A DNA stretch of 64,000 nucleotides, from NCBI GenBank assembly GCA_002722455.1, contig PBMB01000012.1, positions 62,001 through 126,000 on the forward strand, in the 5' to 3' direction. Under the pieces are notes generated by a model, which ran no database searches, had not been told where the DNA came from, and saw only the letters and a list, made by a program, of their open reading frames with translations. Origin of the DNA: Chloroflexota bacterium. GTDB taxonomy: Bacteria > Chloroflexota > Dehalococcoidia > Lucifugimonadales > GCA-2722455. Shown in pieces: positions 29,708 through 39,887 of this stretch (its first letter is position 1; every line of letters begins with the position of its first letter). The position numbers were made by a program, and so were the translations under genes.

Positions 29708-29935
29708 ATGGTTGATAGCAATGTAAAAAGTATGGTTGAAAGTGCAATTTCTCGTTTAGCAAGCAAAGAAAACAATGGTGAAGATTTGTCACTTGTTAGT
29801 TCTGGTGTTAACTTTAATCTTCATTTAGAAATCGAACGTGGTCGTGTTTGGGCTATGTCTGATTTAGATCAGACTAAAATGCGTGGTGAAAATGTCATTG
29901 ATTATCTATCAAATGTAGACGCACAAGCAAAATAA
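29708..29935 (+). CDS. hypothetical protein
   Basis: 75-aa ORF with RBS GAGGTGATTT. Confidence 0.6.
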   Translation: MVDSNVKSMVESAISRLASKENNGEDLSLVSSGVNFNLHLEIERGRVWAMSDLDQTKMRGENVIDYLSNVDAQAK

Positions 29936-29997
29936 TTTTTTAATTTATTTGCAAAACAATTATAAATTTGATATAATTTTTATATCGAAATGAAACA

Positions 29998-30032
29998 CAG
30001 AACCTTTATTCAAAAGGTTCTTTATTTTTTTA
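29998..30032 (+). terminator. terminator-like hairpin located in the 5' leader of the next ORF
   Basis: AGAACCTTTATTCAAAAGGTTCTTTATTTTTTT between TTGCAA-17-TATAAT promoter and ATG 30048. Confidence 0.6.
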
Positions 30033-30047
30033 GGAGAAGAATTAAAA

Positions 30048-30178
30048 TGGATAAAAAAAAATTATCTAATGAAGAACAGCTAACTGTATTAGCACTTCTT
30101 GAAGAAGGTTGGTCTTCAGCAGAGATTGAGATTCATATTCAAGCCAACAATGGTGTTGCTCTTGAAAACATTGAGTAA
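30048..30178 (+). CDS. hypothetical small protein
   Basis: MDKKKLSNEEQLTVLALLEEGWSSAEIEIHIQANNGVALENIE; RBS AGGAGAAG. Confidence 0.6.
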
Positions 30179-30184
30179 AAAATT

Positions 30185-30631
30185 ATGAAGCTATTTTTTA
30201 AATCATTATTATTATTCGGAATTTTATTTGGAACATATTATGGAACATCTGTTTATATGTTTGAAAAACAAAGTAAACAGTTTGCTTCCGATCTTGTTTC
30301 TGCCATTAACGATAACAAACCAGAGCTTTTGGCACAATATAAAACAATGGAATATGATTTAAGGATGCTTGAAGATTTTAGCGACAGAGAATATAGAATG
30401 TTTAAAGAGACTCCATACAACTATCAAACACTTGTTGATAGTGCAGAGAATATAAGAAGTGTTAAAGTCGTTGAATTTACAGACAGTATTAAACATGATT
30501 TTATCTTTTTAACTGGTTTAAATTGTTATGATTTAATTTTTAATAATAATTTAATGACAAGAATGGTTATGTGTACTCAACAAATTATTGGCGAAGTTGA
30601 GGTTGCACTTGTTCAATCAAATAGTGCATAA
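30185..30631 (+). CDS. hypothetical membrane-anchored protein
   Basis: N-terminal TM MKLFFKSLLLFGILFGTYYG. Confidence 0.6.
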   Translation: MKLFFKSLLLFGILFGTYYGTSVYMFEKQSKQFASDLVSAINDNKPELLAQYKTMEYDLRMLEDFSDREYRMFKETPYNYQTLVDSAENIRSVKVVEFTDSIKHDFIFLTGLNCYDLIFNNNLMTRMVMCTQQIIGEVEVALVQSNSA

Positions 30632-30645
30632 GAAAACCGTGTATC

Positions 30646-31092
30646 CTACACGGCTTCTTTTTTTATAAATTTTCTACATTCTGTTAAGAAATTATAATAT
30701 ATTTTATTTTTTTCTTTTTCAATATCGTATTGTTTCATTTGATATTGAAATTTTGGACTTTTAATTTCGTTTTTTGCCCTCTCTATATTGTCAAATACAA
30801 ATGATTTTAATTTGTAATAAGATATATCTATGTCTTTAACTAATAATTCTGGATTTTTATAATCTTTTTTTAATGCTGCTTTTATATCTGAAACAGATTC
30901 ATCTCCCATTAATGATTCTATCAACGCTTCACCATAATTTATAATAAAATCACATTTTTTTTCTGCGGATTTATGTATTGGAAATGTTTTTTTTAATTTA
31001 TAAAGATTTTTATTTTGTTGATAATAATTTATTCCTAAGAAGATCAAACAAAATAACGTTAATGTTGCTAATATTTTATTCAGCATTTTCAT
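30646..31092 (-). CDS. hypothetical membrane-anchored protein
   Basis: N-terminal TM ILATLTLFCLIFLGINYY. Confidence 0.6.
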   Translation of the reverse strand: MKMLNKILATLTLFCLIFLGINYYQQNKNLYKLKKTFPIHKSAEKKCDFIINYGEALIESLMGDESVSDIKAALKKDYKNPELLVKDIDISYYKLKSFVFDNIERAKNEIKSPKFQYQMKQYDIEKEKNKIYYNFLTECRKFIKKEAV

Positions 31093-31224
31093 TCCTTTTA
31101 TTATTTATATTATATGTTATCACTTGCACTAAAAGAGTCAAAAATTATTTTTTTACTTCAGAAACTTGCTCTAAATCTTCAAAAATGATACAATCATTTC
31201 AGTTTAAATAAAAGGTTAGCCGTT

Positions 31225-31596
31225 ATGTATAAAAATGAATTACATTTATCAAATTATGGTTTTGAAACTTGTATTAACACTAATATTCAAATTCAAAATA
31301 ATTCACTTATGGTTGTGTTATCTTTAAAAGCATGTGGTGAAACAGAAGTTGAAGAACTTTTTTCAATAACATTTTCAAGAAACAAAATTCTTTCAATAAA
31401 AACCAACTCTTTTCAAACACATACTTACAAACCGTCTTCTGAACAGATACAAGAAGAACTTTCTATTAATATTACAAAAAGTAAGTTTTTTGAATCTGTT
31501 GTTAAGATTCAATCTCAACCATTAGAAGATATTTGGGAAATTATAGACAATCAAGATAACCCAGAAGAAGTATTATTCAATAAATTATTTTCATAA
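31225..31596 (+). CDS. hypothetical protein
   Basis: 123-aa ORF. Confidence 0.6.
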   Translation: MYKNELHLSNYGFETCINTNIQIQNNSLMVVLSLKACGETEVEELFSITFSRNKILSIKTNSFQTHTYKPSSEQIQEELSINITKSKFFESVVKIQSQPLEDIWEIIDNQDNPEEVLFNKLFS

Positions 31597-31607
31597 AGGT
31601 TTATATT

Positions 31608-31973
31608 GTGAATATTGGAAATTTTTTTATTATTGTCTGTATTGTAATTTCATTAACTTGTTTTGGCTACTTTTGCATTGCTTTCTTTGTAAATTTATTC
31701 GCTAAAAATGAAGAAACACAAGAAGAACTTCAAAGACAACAAAAAGAGTATCAAAAGAGAATTTTTAATGCTCTTGTTGAAGGTAATTATGAATGGGTAG
31801 AGCACAGAAATTATTATCGTTTTTTTATTGATAATGAGGTTGAAGTTATCGGAATTATTTCTGTTGTGGACGCTTTTGGGATTAATTTCCGTGAAGACGT
31901 TAGGCGAGAACGTGAAAAAAGACAAAAACCAAAAGCAAAAGTTATATATTTAAATCAAAAGAAAGCTCGTTAA
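31608..31973 (+). CDS. hypothetical membrane-anchored protein
   Basis: GTG start, N-terminal TM. Confidence 0.55.
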   Translation: MNIGNFFIIVCIVISLTCFGYFCIAFFVNLFAKNEETQEELQRQQKEYQKRIFNALVEGNYEWVEHRNYYRFFIDNEVEVIGIISVVDAFGINFREDVRREREKRQKPKAKVIYLNQKKAR

Positions 31974-32374
31974 AACGAGCTTTCTTTTTTCTTAAACATT
32001 GGCGAATAGTGTGCTAAGTTGTCACAATGCAATAAACCTTTTACTAAATCACAATCTACTTCTCTGTTTCCATATTTAAAAGAGAAACTATTTCTTCCAT
32101 TCATTTTTAATGTGCTTACTGTTTTTCCATTTATTTTTATTGTATTTGGTGATATCGTCAATGTAGTTCTGTAACCTTTTTTAACTCCATATTCTATCCA
32201 ATCACCCTGAAAGTATTGTAATCTTTTATTTAACTCTACTTCTTTAAAGAAAAGCAAAGACATAATTAAAATAACAATCAATGTAACACCTGACAATCCC
32301 AAAACACTTAACATTAATGCTTTTTTATTATTCATTCCGTTTTTATTTACTTTTCCAAAATAAGAAACTTCCAT
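31970..32374 (-). CDS. small membrane-anchored protein, paralog of 32393-32827
   Basis: TM then GDWIEYGVKKGYRTTLTISPNTI...VDCDLVKGLLHCDNLAHYSPMFKKK. Confidence 0.65.
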   Translation of the reverse strand: MEVSYFGKVNKNGMNNKKALMLSVLGLSGVTLIVILIMSLLFFKEVELNKRLQYFQGDWIEYGVKKGYRTTLTISPNTIKINGKTVSTLKMNGRNSFSFKYGNREVDCDLVKGLLHCDNLAHYSPMFKKKESSF

Positions 32375-32392
32375 TTTCTTACCCCCTATGTA

Positions 32393-32827
32393 TTACAGTT
32401 TTATTTCTCTCTTAAATACAGGATTGTATGGTTGATCTGGATATTTACATTTTAATGTCTCTTGATCCGCTAGGTCGCATTTAATATTGTCATATCCTAA
32501 TCTAAATTCTACACTCTTGCCATCTCTAGAAGCTGTATAATCAGTTGTAACTAATTTTTGATTATATACAACCCCAACATTAGAAAAAACTATAATATCT
32601 TTTGTGTAATCTGCCACATTATATTCAACCCATTCACCAATTTTTAAAAATTGCTTCATTTCTTGTTTCGTTATATCTGCCTGTTTTTCTACAAGCATAT
32701 ACATAATTGTAGCGCAGATTAAAAAAATTGTCGAAGCAATAATTTTTTGCACTTTTTTTGTGTCTTTGTTCTTCGCTTCTTGTTCTTCAGTATTAGTGGT
32801 GGCACTATTTTTTACTTGTACTGCCAT
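32393..32827 (-). CDS. small membrane-anchored protein, paralog of 31970-32374
   Basis: TM then GEWVEYNVADYTKDIIVFSNVGV...IKCDLADQETLKCKYPDQPYNPVFKRE. Confidence 0.65.
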   Translation of the reverse strand: MAVQVKNSATTNTEEQEAKNKDTKKVQKIIASTIFLICATIMYMLVEKQADITKQEMKQFLKIGEWVEYNVADYTKDIIVFSNVGVVYNQKLVTTDYTASRDGKSVEFRLGYDNIKCDLADQETLKCKYPDQPYNPVFKREIKL

Positions 32828-33153
32828 GATATCTTCTCCAAAACATTAACAAATAAGTCATGTTTTTTTATTTTTGTCTTTTATAATAACATTCTTTTTT
32901 TTTATTTCAACATATGATAATCTTCTGTTCGTTTTAGTTATATTGAAAAATATGATTTTCATTCAAAAAGTAAAATTAATCAGCTTTTGATATAAAGGTT
33001 TTTGACAAAAGTTGACGTTTAAAACAATTTATAAAAAATGTGATTTGTTACCAAAAAAATATTAATTTTTGATATTTAATTTTTGCTTTAATTTGCTTAA
33101 ATAAGGATTTTTTGCTATAATTACTTAAACAACAATCAAGGTATAGGTTAAAA

Positions 33154-33819
33154 ATGTCTACACAAATCAATGAAATTGAAATCAAACATCAAGTTAATAA
33201 AAATGCTGCCTTTGGGCTTATTCAAGAAGGCATGAAACGTGGAGCAGTTGAAATATCTTACATTAACCAAGTCTATCTTTTTAACGAAAATGCAACCGCT
33301 TATTACAATCGTGAAAAAGGCGCATTTGATATCATTGTTAAGCACAAAAACAAAGAAGCCTCCTTTACTATTTTTGTTAAAGAAAAAGACAAGCTTGATG
33401 TCCTTAATAAAGAATTTAAAGAATCTTGTTTTATTTCTTGTAATAAATCGACATTCCGTGTCCGTTATCTAGACGGAAAACCTATTTTTACCTTTAAGCG
33501 AAAAATTGAAGGTATTGACGGTAATTTTGAATTTGAAGTGCCTTTTGCTGAAAATGGTCAAACACCTGACAAAGAAGCACTAAGCAAAGTTCTTTCTAAG
33601 ATTAAAAGTCGTGTAGAAAAAATTCGTTACACTATTGCTCAAAAAAATAATCTTTTTTATGAAATTGATATGTATAAAGACGAAGATTTCATTACCCTTG
33701 AAATCGAATTTAAAACAATCGAAGAAATGGAAAATTTTGAGCCAAATTATTCTTTTATTCGTGATTGGACTGATGATTCAAGCAAAAAAAACAAAAATCT
33801 TGCAAAAGCAAAACTTTAA
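33154..33819 (+). CDS. hypothetical protein
   Basis: 221-aa ORF; promoter TTGCTT-17-TATAAT upstream (~33093-33121). Confidence 0.7.
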   Translation: MSTQINEIEIKHQVNKNAAFGLIQEGMKRGAVEISYINQVYLFNENATAYYNREKGAFDIIVKHKNKEASFTIFVKEKDKLDVLNKEFKESCFISCNKSTFRVRYLDGKPIFTFKRKIEGIDGNFEFEVPFAENGQTPDKEALSKVLSKIKSRVEKIRYTIAQKNNLFYEIDMYKDEDFITLEIEFKTIEEMENFEPNYSFIRDWTDDSSKKNKNLAKAKL

Positions 33820-33899
33820 CATATAAAAGCGTCAACAGGCGCTTTTTTTATTGAAAATATTATTTTTTTGTTTTATATTTCTGAATAAGGAGGAGATAT

Positions 33900-34286
33900 A
33901 TGAATAATTTTTATATCCAGAATCAATTGTTAAATAGAAATTTAAAAAGAGATGTTTCATTAATTCAAGAAGATTATTTTGAGTTAACACAGTATTCTGT
34001 TGTGTTTGTTGATACTATGGAAAGCGATAATTTTATAATAAGTGAGCTTGAAGGCTATTCTTTTCCTTGCAATATGAAATTTCAAACTGAAATAAAAGAT
34101 ACACTTATCTTCGCAAAATATTTTTATGAAGACATGAAAATAGATTTTGAAGTTTTATTTCTAGGTGAAATTATTGCAAGTTGGAAATATGATTTACAAA
34201 ATAAAAAAGTTATAGATAAAAATATAAAAGAACCTATTCTGTTTTTTTCTCATTGTCTTGATTTCATTGACCAATTTGAAGCATGA
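33900..34286 (+). CDS. hypothetical protein
   Basis: 128-aa ORF, RBS AAGGAGGAG. Confidence 0.65.
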   Translation: MNNFYIQNQLLNRNLKRDVSLIQEDYFELTQYSVVFVDTMESDNFIISELEGYSFPCNMKFQTEIKDTLIFAKYFYEDMKIDFEVLFLGEIIASWKYDLQNKKVIDKNIKEPILFFSHCLDFIDQFEA

Positions 34287-34351
34287 TTTTTTATTGACAA
34301 AAAAATTAATCATTTCATAATACTAAAAACTAAAAATGAAAAGGATAAAAT

Positions 34352-34537
34352 ATGTTTATAGTCATAGTAAATAAAAACAATATTACAGAAAAGTTTCTTA
34401 CTTTCCAAGATAAAAAATTACAAGAAATACAATTTATGAGAGAATGCCAAGGTGTTGGTCATGAACCTACTGAATTGGATTTCTTGAATAAAATTCATAA
34501 ATTCGAAAATGGCACGGTTCAAATGTTAGAAAAATAA
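34352..34537 (+). CDS. hypothetical protein
   Basis: 61-aa ORF with AAAGGAT RBS. Confidence 0.5.
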   Translation: MFIVIVNKNNITEKFLTFQDKKLQEIQFMRECQGVGHEPTELDFLNKIHKFENGTVQMLEK

Positions 34538-34608
34538 TTCAAAAAAATGAAATGATTTTTAAAGTTAATATATCTTATCGTAACCAGTATGTAATTAAGG
34601 AGGGATAT

Positions 34609-34758
34609 ATGGCTGTAAAATTAGATCTAACAACATTAACTGAACTTGAAATAGAACAAATTGAAAACTTTGACGCTACACCACTAGAAGAATTAAGTGA
34701 ACCAGAGCCTCAATGGAAAAAAGACGTTGATTTAATAGAATCATTACTTTCTAATTAA
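34609..34758 (+). CDS. hypothetical small acidic protein
   Basis: MAVKLDLTTLTELEIEQIENFDATPLEEL...; RBS AAGGAGGG. Confidence 0.6.
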   Translation: MAVKLDLTTLTELEIEQIENFDATPLEELSEPEPQWKKDVDLIESLLSN

Positions 34759-34846
34759 TTACAATTAAAACAATAACACTCTATCATAGAGTGTTTTTTA
34801 TTGATTTTTATTTTTAAAATTATACTATTTTCAAAAAGGATACATT

Positions 34847-35011
34847 ATGAATATTGAAAATTTTGAACCTAGCGTTGGTGCTGCCGTATCTACAATCTCT
34901 CAATCTGGATACCAAATCACAGATATTATTATTGTTTTCTTATTACAGGTTTTAATCTTTACTATTGGATATTATGTCTTCGAAAAAGACAAGAAAAAAT
35001 CAACAACATAA
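34847..35011 (+). CDS. 54-aa single-TM protein (below the ORF-track length cutoff)
   Basis: MNIENFEPSVGAAVSTISQSGYQITDIIIVFLLQVLIFTIGYYVFEKDKKKSTT; AAAGGA RBS. Confidence 0.6.
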   Translation: MNIENFEPSVGAAVSTISQSGYQITDIIIVFLLQVLIFTIGYYVFEKDKKKSTT

Positions 35012-35096
35012 GATAATGAAAGTCAACAAAAAGATTGATTTAAAAGTCTTATTTTGATACAATGACTCTTATAATAAATATAAGGGTATTGTGAGG

Positions 35097-35681
35097 ATGA
35101 AAGTCAGTTTTTCAGAAAAAGAAGATAGTTATGATTATATATCAAACTTACAAAAAGACATTAAAAAAATTAACAGTCTTGAAATTAGCGATGAATTAAA
35201 AATTGAGCTAAGAGATAAATTAGCCAGTAAGTGCATTGTTGATCTTGAAAATCATAAATACAATATTGAAGCAATTAAAAAAGCTAGTTTTTTTGATATT
35301 ATCAAAAAAATGAAAAGTATTATCACTTTTAGAGAAGATTTAGCTTCAAAAGGAGATTTTATTCAAGCATATAATGACAACTACATGTGTTTTTCATTCA
35401 TTTCTATCTATTCTGAAATAATATTCAAATATATAGATAAATCAAATTTAAAAGAAATTGTTGGGATTTATTTTAAACGTTATTCTTGGATAAATCAAAA
35501 AGTTAATGAATATAATTTATCCCATGATGGCATTATAAACATAGAAGCTTATGAATATATCACGCTTGGTTTTTTAGAGGGAAGAGGTCTTTATGCAAGC
35601 ATTCTCTCAAATGCAGAGCTTTTAAAAGAGTTATTTAATATTTCAGATGATAAATTAGAAGAGGTTATGAATGAAAAATAA
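35097..35681 (+). CDS. paralog family member 1 of 4
   Basis: NLQKDIKKINSLEISDELKIELRDKLASKCIVDLE; ILSNAELLKELFN. Confidence 0.7.
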   Translation: MKVSFSEKEDSYDYISNLQKDIKKINSLEISDELKIELRDKLASKCIVDLENHKYNIEAIKKASFFDIIKKMKSIITFREDLASKGDFIQAYNDNYMCFSFISIYSEIIFKYIDKSNLKEIVGIYFKRYSWINQKVNEYNLSHDGIINIEAYEYITLGFLEGRGLYASILSNAELLKELFNISDDKLEEVMNEK

Positions 35682-36468
35682 AACGATATACGCCGATTTT
35701 TCAACAAAAAAAGTTTTGAAAAAAGATAATCTTATTGAGAATGTTGATTCTGATATTATTACTGAATTAGAAAGAAAAATTAAAACAATTAAAAACATGC
35801 AGCTTAGTGATTCTGTCAAAGATGCTATTATTAACAAAGAATTGGCTATATTTGAAAGCAAGCAAAATTTAGAACTTATGAAGCATGAACTCAAATTTGA
35901 AGTCAGTAAATCAGAAGAAGATCTTGTTAAGCATATCCGAAACATAACAACTCTACATTTTAATAACCTTTATGCTAGTAACTCTATTGAACTATACACT
36001 TCCTGCTCTGTCGTTCTAGATTTTCTAAAACAAAAATTTGTTGTTTTTGAGCAAAAAGATTCATTACAATTAGATATAAGACGTGGTTTTAATTCTGGCG
36101 GATGTGAAAGCTCTTTAAAAGGACTAAGAGATGAGCTTCAAAACATTAGAAATGGAAAAAAATCAATTACTTATGAGTCAATTCATTCACTATGTGCTGT
36201 TTCTAATGCTATATCTTCTACGATCTATATGATTTTAACAGATAAAAAAGCAAAAGACTTCTTTTTCAATGGTCTTTTTGATAATGTTGAAAATCCAGAG
36301 GATTTTATCTCAAAAGAAAACGAAAAGACTTTCGAAGACAACGTAAAAAAAATAAGAACAGCAGAAGAAATAGCAGCTATCTCAGAAATGGAACACGCTG
36401 AGAGAGTCCAAGCTGAAAAAGCAAGGACAGCGTTTGACTCCTTTGAAGAAAAGGATCTCCCATTATGA
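35671..36468 (+). CDS. paralog family member 2 of 4
   Basis: ELERKIKTIKNMQLSDSVKDAIINKELAIFES; ILTDKKAKDFFFNGLFDNVE; overlaps previous gene. Confidence 0.75.
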   Translation: MKNKTIYADFSTKKVLKKDNLIENVDSDIITELERKIKTIKNMQLSDSVKDAIINKELAIFESKQNLELMKHELKFEVSKSEEDLVKHIRNITTLHFNNLYASNSIELYTSCSVVLDFLKQKFVVFEQKDSLQLDIRRGFNSGGCESSLKGLRDELQNIRNGKKSITYESIHSLCAVSNAISSTIYMILTDKKAKDFFFNGLFDNVENPEDFISKENEKTFEDNVKKIRTAEEIAAISEMEHAERVQAEKARTAFDSFEEKDLPL

Positions 36469-37136
36469 TAAATAATAAAATGACTGTTGATTTTTCTTCT
36501 GGTAATGTAGATGAAGCTCTTAAATATAATCTTAGCGATGAATTAAAAAGAACATTTAAAAATATCAATTCTTTACCCATATCTGAAGAAGATAAAAAGG
36601 AAATGATTGAAAATGAAATAGCAATATACAAAAATAAACAAGGGATAACTTTAAATAGATTAACTGAAATTAATGAAGTTTTAAACATAAGAAATAAACT
36701 AATTTCCGATCTTTCTTTTATTTCAAGCTTGAAATATGAAGATATCTACTCTAACAATATTGTAAGTATTTATTCTATTTGTTGGCAATTAATTAGATTT
36801 TTTAACTGTAAGCATATTAATTTAACAAAAAACAATTATATTTGGACAAATCCAAAAACAACTTATAAATATGAACTTAAAATAGACAGTTCTTTTTCTT
36901 ATGAAGGTTGTAAAAAATTATTAACCAAAATGGAGAGTGAAATTTCAAGTATTGATAATAAGTCAAAGACAACAGTTGAGTATTCAACCATAAATGAGAT
37001 CTTTAATGTATCTTCATTGTTGAGTGCGGAGATACGCACTATATTGACAGATGAAAGATTATCTCTTTTCTTTTTTGGTGATATCGTTGAAGATTTAAAG
37101 AATGAAATGAAAACAGAGGAAAATAATAATGATTGA
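36465..37136 (+). CDS. paralog family member 3 of 4
   Basis: NLSDELKRTFKNINSLPISEEDKKEMIENEIAIYK; ILTDERLSLFFFGDIVED; ATGA overlap. Confidence 0.75.
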   Translation: MINNKMTVDFSSGNVDEALKYNLSDELKRTFKNINSLPISEEDKKEMIENEIAIYKNKQGITLNRLTEINEVLNIRNKLISDLSFISSLKYEDIYSNNIVSIYSICWQLIRFFNCKHINLTKNNYIWTNPKTTYKYELKIDSSFSYEGCKKLLTKMESEISSIDNKSKTTVEYSTINEIFNVSSLLSAEIRTILTDERLSLFFFGDIVEDLKNEMKTEENNND

Positions 37137-37770
37137 GGGTAATAACAAAATGTCAGCAGATTTTGCAAATAAAAAAGAAGAAATTGAAACTGAAGAAATT
37201 AAAGACATTGAAGTTAAAAGTGCTACTGAATTAGCCATTGAAAGAACAAAAGTATTAATTGAATTAAAAAAACAAATAGAATTAATTAACACGCTTGACA
37301 TTCCAACAGAAGAAGCAAATTTACTAGTTCAAAGCTATGTAAGAAGTGCAGAAACACCAGAAGATTTTGCTCAAAAAGAAAAAGAATCAATAAAAGCTGT
37401 TTTTCAAGCTATCAATGAAATCTCTCGTTTAAAAAATGATGAAGATGATGAAGAAGAAAACGCTTTTGATCATAATCGTTTTTGTAAAATCTATGAGTCT
37501 GCTTGTTTTCTTCTTGGATTCTTATCAAACAAAAGAGATCTTTTGTCTGATGAACGTCAAGATATGTTAATTAGATTTGAAAACTTCATTAGTTCAAAAG
37601 ATGTTGAAGAAGCAATTTTTGAATTTTCCTACCGAAATGATTGGGAGGAAACTTCTTATTTAACTAAAGTTATCTCTTTTGCAAATCAATTAAAAGGGCT
37701 TGCTGTATCTATTCTTAATGACAAAGAATTGAGTGATTCATTTTTTATCATTGAAGAATCCGAAGAATAA
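37129..37770 (+). CDS. paralog family member 4 of 4
   Basis: VLIELKKQIELINTLDIPTEEANLLVQSYVRSAE; ILNDKELSDSFFIIEES; overlaps previous gene. Confidence 0.75.
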   Translation: MIEGNNKMSADFANKKEEIETEEIKDIEVKSATELAIERTKVLIELKKQIELINTLDIPTEEANLLVQSYVRSAETPEDFAQKEKESIKAVFQAINEISRLKNDEDDEEENAFDHNRFCKIYESACFLLGFLSNKRDLLSDERQDMLIRFENFISSKDVEEAIFEFSYRNDWEETSYLTKVISFANQLKGLAVSILNDKELSDSFFIIEESEE

Positions 37771-37917
37771 TAAACGAAAAAGCACCTTTCTAAGTGCTTT
37801 TTTTTGACCTTTGTCAATTTTAAAAGATTTTAAACTTTTTTTACTTTTTCGCTTTTCTTACGCAAACGTTTTTGTTAGACTTGGATCTCATTTTTAAATA
37901 CGCCAAAAGGAAAAACT

Positions 37918-38130
37918 ATGTCAATCAAAACTGTTCTAGACGTTCAAGAAATTGCGCAATACCCAGAAAATGCAGAACGTGGAGTTCGAATCAAAACAAA
38001 CACTGGTCATATCGTTGCTCGTGTCTGCGAAAAAATGGATATTTCAGTAGGCGATAGTATTACAGTCAACAGCCTTGTGGATATTGAAAACTCAGGCGAT
38101 ATCTTTGCCAGAGAACTACAAATCAATTAA
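37918..38130 (+). CDS. hypothetical small protein
   Basis: MSIKTVLDVQEIAQYPENAERGVRIKTNTGHIVARV... Confidence 0.65.
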   Translation: MSIKTVLDVQEIAQYPENAERGVRIKTNTGHIVARVCEKMDISVGDSITVNSLVDIENSGDIFARELQIN

Positions 38131-38250
38131 TAACCTAATTTACATTAAAATAAGTTAAAACAATAAGCCTTCGTTTTGAGGGCTTTTTTATTGAATAATA
38201 GATTCATTTATTGTATAATATCCCTATTAGAACTTTTGAGAAAAAAGAAT

Positions 38251-38679
38251 ATGATAGATTATCCAAATGAAGAATGGTTTAACGAAGCCAGAGAATATAA
38301 TACACCAGATCAGATTTCTTGTCCTGCTTGTTATGATATCGAACAAGAAGAAGATATGTCTAACAAAACTTGTAAAATTTGTGGCGCAGAAGAACATGAG
38401 ATTGGATACAGTCATTTAATTACGACTCATTTAATCTTAAATAAAATTGAAGTATTTAAAGAACTTAAAAATGATTATTTGATTGAAATTATTAATGATT
38501 TAAAAAAACAAACGTTTGATTGCCCTGAATGCTCAAGTATTGACGATGAACAATACACTTGCACAAGTTGTTGGGGAACAAAATATTCTGAGTTTCATTA
38601 TCTTGTTATGGAACTTAACGAAAACAAAAATGAAAAAGAATTTGCTGAAAGATTATCTCAATTAGATTCGGAGTATTAA
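38251..38679 (+). CDS. CxxC zinc-binding-like protein
   Basis: CPACYDIEQEEDMSNKTCKICG; CPECSSIDDEQYTCTSCWG. Confidence 0.65.
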   Translation: MIDYPNEEWFNEAREYNTPDQISCPACYDIEQEEDMSNKTCKICGAEEHEIGYSHLITTHLILNKIEVFKELKNDYLIEIINDLKKQTFDCPECSSIDDEQYTCTSCWGTKYSEFHYLVMELNENKNEKEFAERLSQLDSEY

Positions 38680-38680
38680 T

Positions 38681-38998
38681 ATGTTAAACAAAGAAAAATA
38701 CAAAGCTTTTAAAAGTAATGCAGGATTAGCTTATGAAGAATACTCTTACTTTGTAGAGATTTCAGAAAATAAGTTTATTTGTGTCGGAACAAGAACCTAT
38801 CGAAATGAAGGTTATTCGCTTGGGACAATTGTTACAACAACAGAAGATTATAATGAAATTGACTATGACAAAGTTATTCCAAAGAATGAATTAGAACCAA
38901 CTACGGATTTTGAATTAACGTTGCGTGAAGAACTTATTGATTTTATTATTGAACAAGAACAGAAAATCAAAAAACTGGAAAAACAACTAGAATCATAG
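38681..38998 (+). CDS. hypothetical protein
   Basis: 105-aa ORF immediately downstream. Confidence 0.6.
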   Translation: MLNKEKYKAFKSNAGLAYEEYSYFVEISENKFICVGTRTYRNEGYSLGTIVTTTEDYNEIDYDKVIPKNELEPTTDFELTLREELIDFIIEQEQKIKKLEKQLES

Positions 38999-39059
38999 AC
39001 TTTACTTTTAAAGTCGTATGCTTTATAATATATCAAATTTTAAAGAAAAGGTTAAGACA

Positions 39060-39755
39060 ATGAGTGTTGAATCACATGAAATTTGTACCAAATACCCTCG
39101 AACGTATCATTTGTATTGGTCTAAGGGTGTAGGTTCAGATGATAAAATTAAAAAAGACTTAAGTAACTTCGAAGGTAAAGTCGTTGTTGTTACTGAAAAA
39201 CTTGACGGTGAAAATACGACAATGTATCCACGTTATGATCTAACTGGAATGCATGCTCGTTCTTTTGACGGTGCTTTTGATTGGACTCGTGAATGGGTTC
39301 GTTCTGTTCAGATTGCTATTGTTGAACTGATTAAAGGCTATCGAGTTTGCGGTGAAAACATGACTGCCATTCATTCCATTACTTATGACGATCTGGTTAG
39401 CTTCTTTTATATCTTTTCTATTTGGGACGAAGAAACCAATATGTGCTTATCTTGGGAAGATACTGTAGCATTTGCCGAAAAATTAGATATTCCTACACCT
39501 AAAGTGCTTTATCATGGTGTTTGGGACGAAGAACTGTTCAAGCAAATGTTTGAAGATATGGATACAGAAAAGATGGAGGGTTATACTATTCGTCTTGCTG
39601 ATAGCTTCCATTACGACGATTTTTCAAATTGTCTTGTTAAGGCTGTTCGTGAAGGTCACGTACAAACTGACGAACATTGGCGAAAAGATGCGAAACCTGC
39701 TTCATTATCAACAGATAAGCGAATAATGCCTTCTTTTATGGATAAAACGAAGTAA
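39060..39755 (+). CDS. RNA ligase family protein
   Basis: VVVTEKLDGENTTMYP (KxDGEN), GENMTAIHSITYD, FYIFSIWDEETNMCLSWEDTV, EGYTIRLADSF. Confidence 0.85.
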   Translation: MSVESHEICTKYPRTYHLYWSKGVGSDDKIKKDLSNFEGKVVVVTEKLDGENTTMYPRYDLTGMHARSFDGAFDWTREWVRSVQIAIVELIKGYRVCGENMTAIHSITYDDLVSFFYIFSIWDEETNMCLSWEDTVAFAEKLDIPTPKVLYHGVWDEELFKQMFEDMDTEKMEGYTIRLADSFHYDDFSNCLVKAVREGHVQTDEHWRKDAKPASLSTDKRIMPSFMDKTK

Positions 39756-39887
39756 TCAATATTAAGACCTTGCACCAGCAAGGTCTTTTTTTTCATAATT
39801 ATTTGATTTAAAATTTAATGAATCGTTAAAAAAAACGTAGACAATTAAAAACGTAGACTTTTTTCAAAGTCTACGTTTTCCTTTATT

